Shown here piece after piece: positions 5,485 through 8,022 of a DNA stretch of 8,022 bases (within the stretch, counting starts at the first letter, position 1; each line of letters opens with the position of its first letter). The position numbers and the translations under genes were made by a program. Source of the DNA: an uncultured Collinsella sp. GTDB lineage: Bacteria; Actinomycetota; Coriobacteriia; Coriobacteriales; Coriobacteriaceae. Location of the stretch: positions 1-8,022 of the forward strand of contig CATXWM010000056.1 of assembly GCA_958403205.1 (NCBI GenBank), given 5' to 3'. Under the pieces are notes generated by a model. The model was not told the DNA's origin. It did not search any database and saw nothing but the letters and a program-made list of their open reading frames with translations.

Positions 5485-6560
5485 TAGAGGTCTCCTCCCT
5501 TAAACGGCAAACCCTGCTCGGCTGCGCGCAGGATGCGCTCGTCGATTTGGGAGCGCACGATGTCGTTGGTGGCGACCCAGGCGGCAAAGCTGGCGTTGTC
5601 GGGGGCGCCCAGACCCTCCTGCAGTACCGGCGTCGCCTCGGACAATGCAAGGACAAGCTCGTCGGTCGAGCCCACGCCCACGTTGACGCGGGCATAGACG
5701 CCATCGGGAAACTCGGTTTGGAAGTAGAGCGCCTCGGCGGCGTGGGGGCACGAACGCGCAAGGATACGCAGGTAGTGCTCGGCGCCCTCGTAGTCCAGCT
5801 CGCGCCAGGCAGCGCTCATCAGCGCGATGAGCGTCCATGGGTCCAAGTCGCGCTCCGCGTCCTTGGGACGACGGCGCAGCGGCGTGTTGGCGAGGTACGG
5901 CACGGAGTGAGCGGAGCGAAAGCGCTTGAGCTCCTCGGCGGGGTATTCGAGCTTTGCCATGGCGAGCATCGCGGTGTGGCGGACACCAGCGGGGTCGTTG
6001 GGCGCAAAGTCCAAGCTGCGATTTGCGGCTTCGAGCGACATGCGGTAGCGGCCGCTAATGAGGGCACGCGATGCCAAGGCGGCAAGCCAGCGCAGATAGG
6101 GGCGGCGCGTAAGGTCGCCTGCGGCCTCGCGCTCGTAGGGGTCCTGGGCCGAGGCGATTTTGAGCGCTAGGTCGTGCTCGACCTCATCGCACTTGGACAC
6201 CAGGTACTGTACGTATTCCTCGTTGGATTCGGCGGTGATTGCCGTCAGCATGCGCTGGGCATCCCAGTTGGGCGGATCGAGTGCGGCCGCCTCGCGGAGC
6301 ATGTTCTCGGCAGCTGCCTCTTCTTGCTCGGCCTGGGTGTCGTCAGGGATAAAGGGGATGCGGTAGTCGACAGCCTCGACCACCTTGGCAATCAGATGCC
6401 CGGCGCGGTCGCGGTCGTGCACGATGAGCAGTGCGGGGTTGCGGGTGAATTGTTCCATCAGACGCTCTACGGCGGTAGCGTCGGTGAGCGGGATATTATC
6501 GCGGCGCAAGGCCTCAAGAACGAGGCGATGGCAATCCTCTTGAATGGGATCGAATGCCAT
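5484..6560 (-). CDS. TPR-like helical-repeat protein, first of a paralogous pair
   Basis: The function is not recognised. The start chosen is ATG 6560 (MAFDPIQEDC), because AAAGGAGG lies four bases upstream; a longer TTG start at 6590 would place the ribosome binding site inside the gene. The 358-residue product is helical, without signal peptide or membrane segments. TPR-like helix pairs are seen at about 84-110 (ENMLREAAALDPPNWDAQRM), 155-190 (YLRWLAALASRALISGRYR, then SLDFAPNDP) and 241-270 (PWTLIALMSAAWRELDYEGA). A charged linker at 228-240 separates the last two. The overall pattern recalls bacterial relatives of the ST7/TPR group, but this is a weak impression. It is the first gene of the probable operon with its paralogue and murT-gatD. 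An AT-rich patch at 6590-6612 could hold the promoter, but no clear -35/-10 pair is seen. Confidence 0.85.
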   Translation of the reverse strand: MAFDPIQEDCHRLVLEALRRDNIPLTDATAVERLMEQFTRNPALLIVHDRDRAGHLIAKVVEAVDYRIPFIPDDTQAEQEEAAAENMLREAAALDPPNWDAQRMLTAITAESNEEYVQYLVSKCDEVEHDLALKIASAQDPYEREAAGDLTRRPYLRWLAALASRALISGRYRMSLEAANRSLDFAPNDPAGVRHTAMLAMAKLEYPAEELKRFRSAHSVPYLANTPLRRRPKDAERDLDPWTLIALMSAAWRELDYEGAEHYLRILARSCPHAAEALYFQTEFPDGVYARVNVGVGSTDELVLALSEATPVLQEGLGAPDNASFAAWVATNDIVRSQIDERILRAAEQGLPFKGGDL

Positions 6561-7060
6561 GGAGCCTCCTTTGCTGCGGTTAGGGTTCAAATATCTCTAT
6601 ATAAGGTTCTAGTTTACCCGCATGTGGCACACCGGGGGTGCCGCACTTGGACTTGCACCTTTGCACCACGAAGACGGATGTCGCACAAATGTCGGCACCT
6701 TGGACGACCGAGTGGTATCACGGTGCCGCAAACGGTCGATTTTTGGCGGCGAACGGTGCATATTTTGGAGGGGCACCGTCCTGCCCGGGATATGTAGCCA
6801 ACCTTGATAAAACGTTTGCCCAGCTTGGGAGTATGAATGCCGCACAAGGGTCTTCAGGGATAGAAAAAACGTTTCATCATTGGTGGCTTTAGGTGAATAA
6901 CTGACCAACCAGAACGGTAAAATAGTGTTTGTCTGAGCGTTGAGACGTTTAGACATCGCGCATTGTCATCGCCGGCAACGCGCAAACCGGTCCTAACGGA
7001 GCCAATTGGGTGCTCCGTTATATACGCAAGTCTAAGAGGGGCTTGTTTAGGAGGCACAGT
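6561..7060. other. 500-bp divergent intergenic region, no gene seen
   Basis: It separates the minus-strand operon from the plus-strand dehydrogenase and should hold both promoters. It contains an AT-rich patch near 6590-6612; an inverted repeat CGGCACC/GGTGCCG (6693-6699 and about 6722-6728); two near-copies of AACGGT..AT.TTTTGG (6731-6746 and 6752-6768); an inverted repeat ACGGTGC/GCACCGT (6753-6759 and 6773-6779); two AAACGTTT palindromes (6810-6817 and 6867-6874); and the leader hairpin at 6994-7020. TAAAAT near 6918 is a possible -10 for the dehydrogenase, without a good -35. A 115-codon minus-strand frame (6609-6956) shows no protein-like features. Confidence 0.5.
6994..7020 (+). promoter_or_regulatory. 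Leader hairpin upstream of the alcohol dehydrogenase
   Basis: TAACGGAGC (6994-7002) pairs perfectly with GCTCCGTTA (7012-7020) around a 9-base loop. It is not followed by a T run, so it is unlikely to be a terminator. It ends 28 bases before the Shine-Dalgarno sequence AGGAGG (7049-7054). It could be an operator, an mRNA-stabilising 5' stem, or part of a larger leader fold. Confidence 0.5.
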
Positions 7061-8022
7061 ATGGGACGTTTTACCAATCCTCGCGATCTGTACTTTGGTG
7101 AGGGCGCTCGCCACGAGGTGAAGAACCTCAAGGGCAAGAAGGCCATCATCGTTTCTGGCGGCAGCTCTATGCGCCGCGGCGGGTTCCTGCAGGACGTTGA
7201 GGCCGACCTCAAAGAGGGCGGCTTCGAGGTCAAGCTGTTCGAGGGCGTCGAGTCCGATCCGTCCATCGAGACGGTCATGAAGGGCGCCGAGGCCATGCGC
7301 GAGTTCGAGCCCGACTGGATTATCGCCATCGGTGGCGGCTCGCCCATCGATGCCGCTAAGGCCATGTGGGTCTTCTACGAGTATCCCGAGGAGTCCTTCG
7401 ATAACATCATCCAGCCGTTCAGCTTCCCCGAGCTGCGTCAGAAGGCTCACTTCTGCGCCATTTCCTCCACCTCCGGTACCGCTACCGAGGTTACTGCCTT
7501 CTCCGTCATTACCGACTACGCCAAGGGCATCAAGTACCCGCTGGCCGACTTCAACATCACCCCTGATGTCGCCATCGTCGACCCCGAGCTCACCTACACC
7601 ATGCCCGCCAAGCTGTGCGCTCACACCGGCATGGATGCTCTGACCCACTGCATGGAGGCCTACGTTTCCACCTGCGCCTCTATGTTCACCGACGCCAACG
7701 CTCTGCACGGCATCCGCGAGATCGTCGAGTGGCTGCCCAAGTCCTATGCTGGCGACCATGAGGCCCGTCAGCACATGCACGAGGCTCAGTGCATCGCCGG
7801 TATCGCCTTCTCCTCGGGCCTGCTCGGCATCGTTCACTCCATGGCTCACAAGACCGGTGCTGCCTTCGAGAACGGCCACATCATCCACGGTGCCGCTAAC
7901 GCCATGTACCTGGGCAAGGTCATCCAGTGGAACTCCAAGGATCCCCGTGCTGCCGAGCGTTACGCTTACGTGGCCAAGGAGATCCTGCACCTTCCCGGCG
8001 AGACCAACGAGGAGCTCATCGC
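7061..8022 (+). CDS. Iron-containing alcohol dehydrogenase (partial, runs off the window)
   Basis: The first 320 codons are present, with the remaining ~60-70 expected beyond the window. The enzyme oxidises alcohols or reduces aldehydes with NAD(P), probably in fermentative redox balance. The N-terminal nucleotide-binding domain carries GGGSPIDAAK (91-100), preceded by DWIIAIGG, and STSGTATEVT (136-145). The C-terminal metal domain has the Fe-ADH ligands Asp192 and His196 (GMDALTHCMEAY), His259 (GIVHSMAHKTG) and His276 (IIHGAANAM). ATG 7061 follows AGGAGG with a six-base spacer. Codon use is strongly biased (Lys almost always AAG, Ile almost always ATC, Thr mostly ACC), unlike the minus-strand genes, which suggests high expression. 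Substrate specificity (ethanol, butanol, 1,3-propanediol or other) cannot be told from the sequence. A 378-codon antisense frame over it is a composition artefact. Confidence 0.93.
   Translation, partial: MGRFTNPRDLYFGEGARHEVKNLKGKKAIIVSGGSSMRRGGFLQDVEADLKEGGFEVKLFEGVESDPSIETVMKGAEAMREFEPDWIIAIGGGSPIDAAKAMWVFYEYPEESFDNIIQPFSFPELRQKAHFCAISSTSGTATEVTAFSVITDYAKGIKYPLADFNITPDVAIVDPELTYTMPAKLCAHTGMDALTHCMEAYVSTCASMFTDANALHGIREIVEWLPKSYAGDHEARQHMHEAQCIAGIAFSSGLLGIVHSMAHKTGAAFENGHIIHGAANAMYLGKVIQWNSKDPRAAERYAYVAKEILHLPGETNEELI

Noticed and set aside
5547..6170. A 207-codon plus-strand frame opposite the first TPR-like gene
   Set aside because: Low-complexity G/V/A composition, no ribosome binding site, and fully opposite a gene with good start signals and coupling. 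The frames at 4411-4842, 4960-5487 and 6174-6797 are rejected for the same reason.
6609..6956. A 115-codon minus-strand frame in the divergent intergenic region
   Set aside because: No ribosome binding site or recognisable motif, and the region shows repeat and regulatory structure. A small gene here cannot be excluded but is unsupported.
6854..7990. A 378-codon antisense open frame over the alcohol dehydrogenase
   Set aside because: It is the mirror of a GC-rich, strongly biased gene. Its residues are Gly/Leu/Val-rich without family motifs, while the sense strand has clear Fe-ADH metal ligands and a good ribosome binding site.

Overview
The window looks like chromosomal DNA of a GC-rich Gram-positive bacterium, most likely a gut coriobacterium such as Collinsella (Actinomycetota). 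This rests on base composition, on an actinobacterial-style D-glutamate amidation enzyme (MurT/GatD) and on general style. No 16S or other taxonomic marker is present, so the placement is an inference.

Region 1 (1-1921) is a tRNA neighbourhood remodelled by mobile DNA. An intact tRNA-Glu (anticodon TTC) lies on the minus strand at 1845-1921 with its own terminator at 1801-1834. Beyond it lies a second copy of the tRNA 3' end (1657-1674), with its own terminator and a GC-rich foldable insert between the two copies. An apparently complete IS3-family (IS150-like) element, 182-1632, sits in the loop of that second terminator. It has 25-bp imperfect terminal inverted repeats, a 3-bp GGG target duplication, orfA and orfB joined by a -1 frameshift signal (A7 plus stem-loop), an intact DD(35)E triad, and a left-end hairpin that covers the transposase ribosome binding site.

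Region 2 (1922-2220) is intergenic. It holds the tRNA-Glu promoter, four copies of a 15-bp motif in alternating orientation at exactly 40-bp spacing, and the terminator of the next operon.

Region 3 (2221-6560, minus strand) is a probable three-gene operon. Two related helical-repeat (TPR-like) proteins are coupled by a TAATG overlap. They are followed 45 bp later by a single-chain MurT-GatD fusion, the enzyme that amidates D-Glu of lipid II to D-isoglutamine. In well-studied species MurT and GatD are separate chains.

Region 4 (6561-7060) is a 500-bp divergent intergenic region with short direct and inverted repeats, two AAACGTTT palindromes and a leader hairpin. It precedes an iron-containing alcohol dehydrogenase on the plus strand (7061 to beyond the window end), whose strongly biased codon use suggests high expression.
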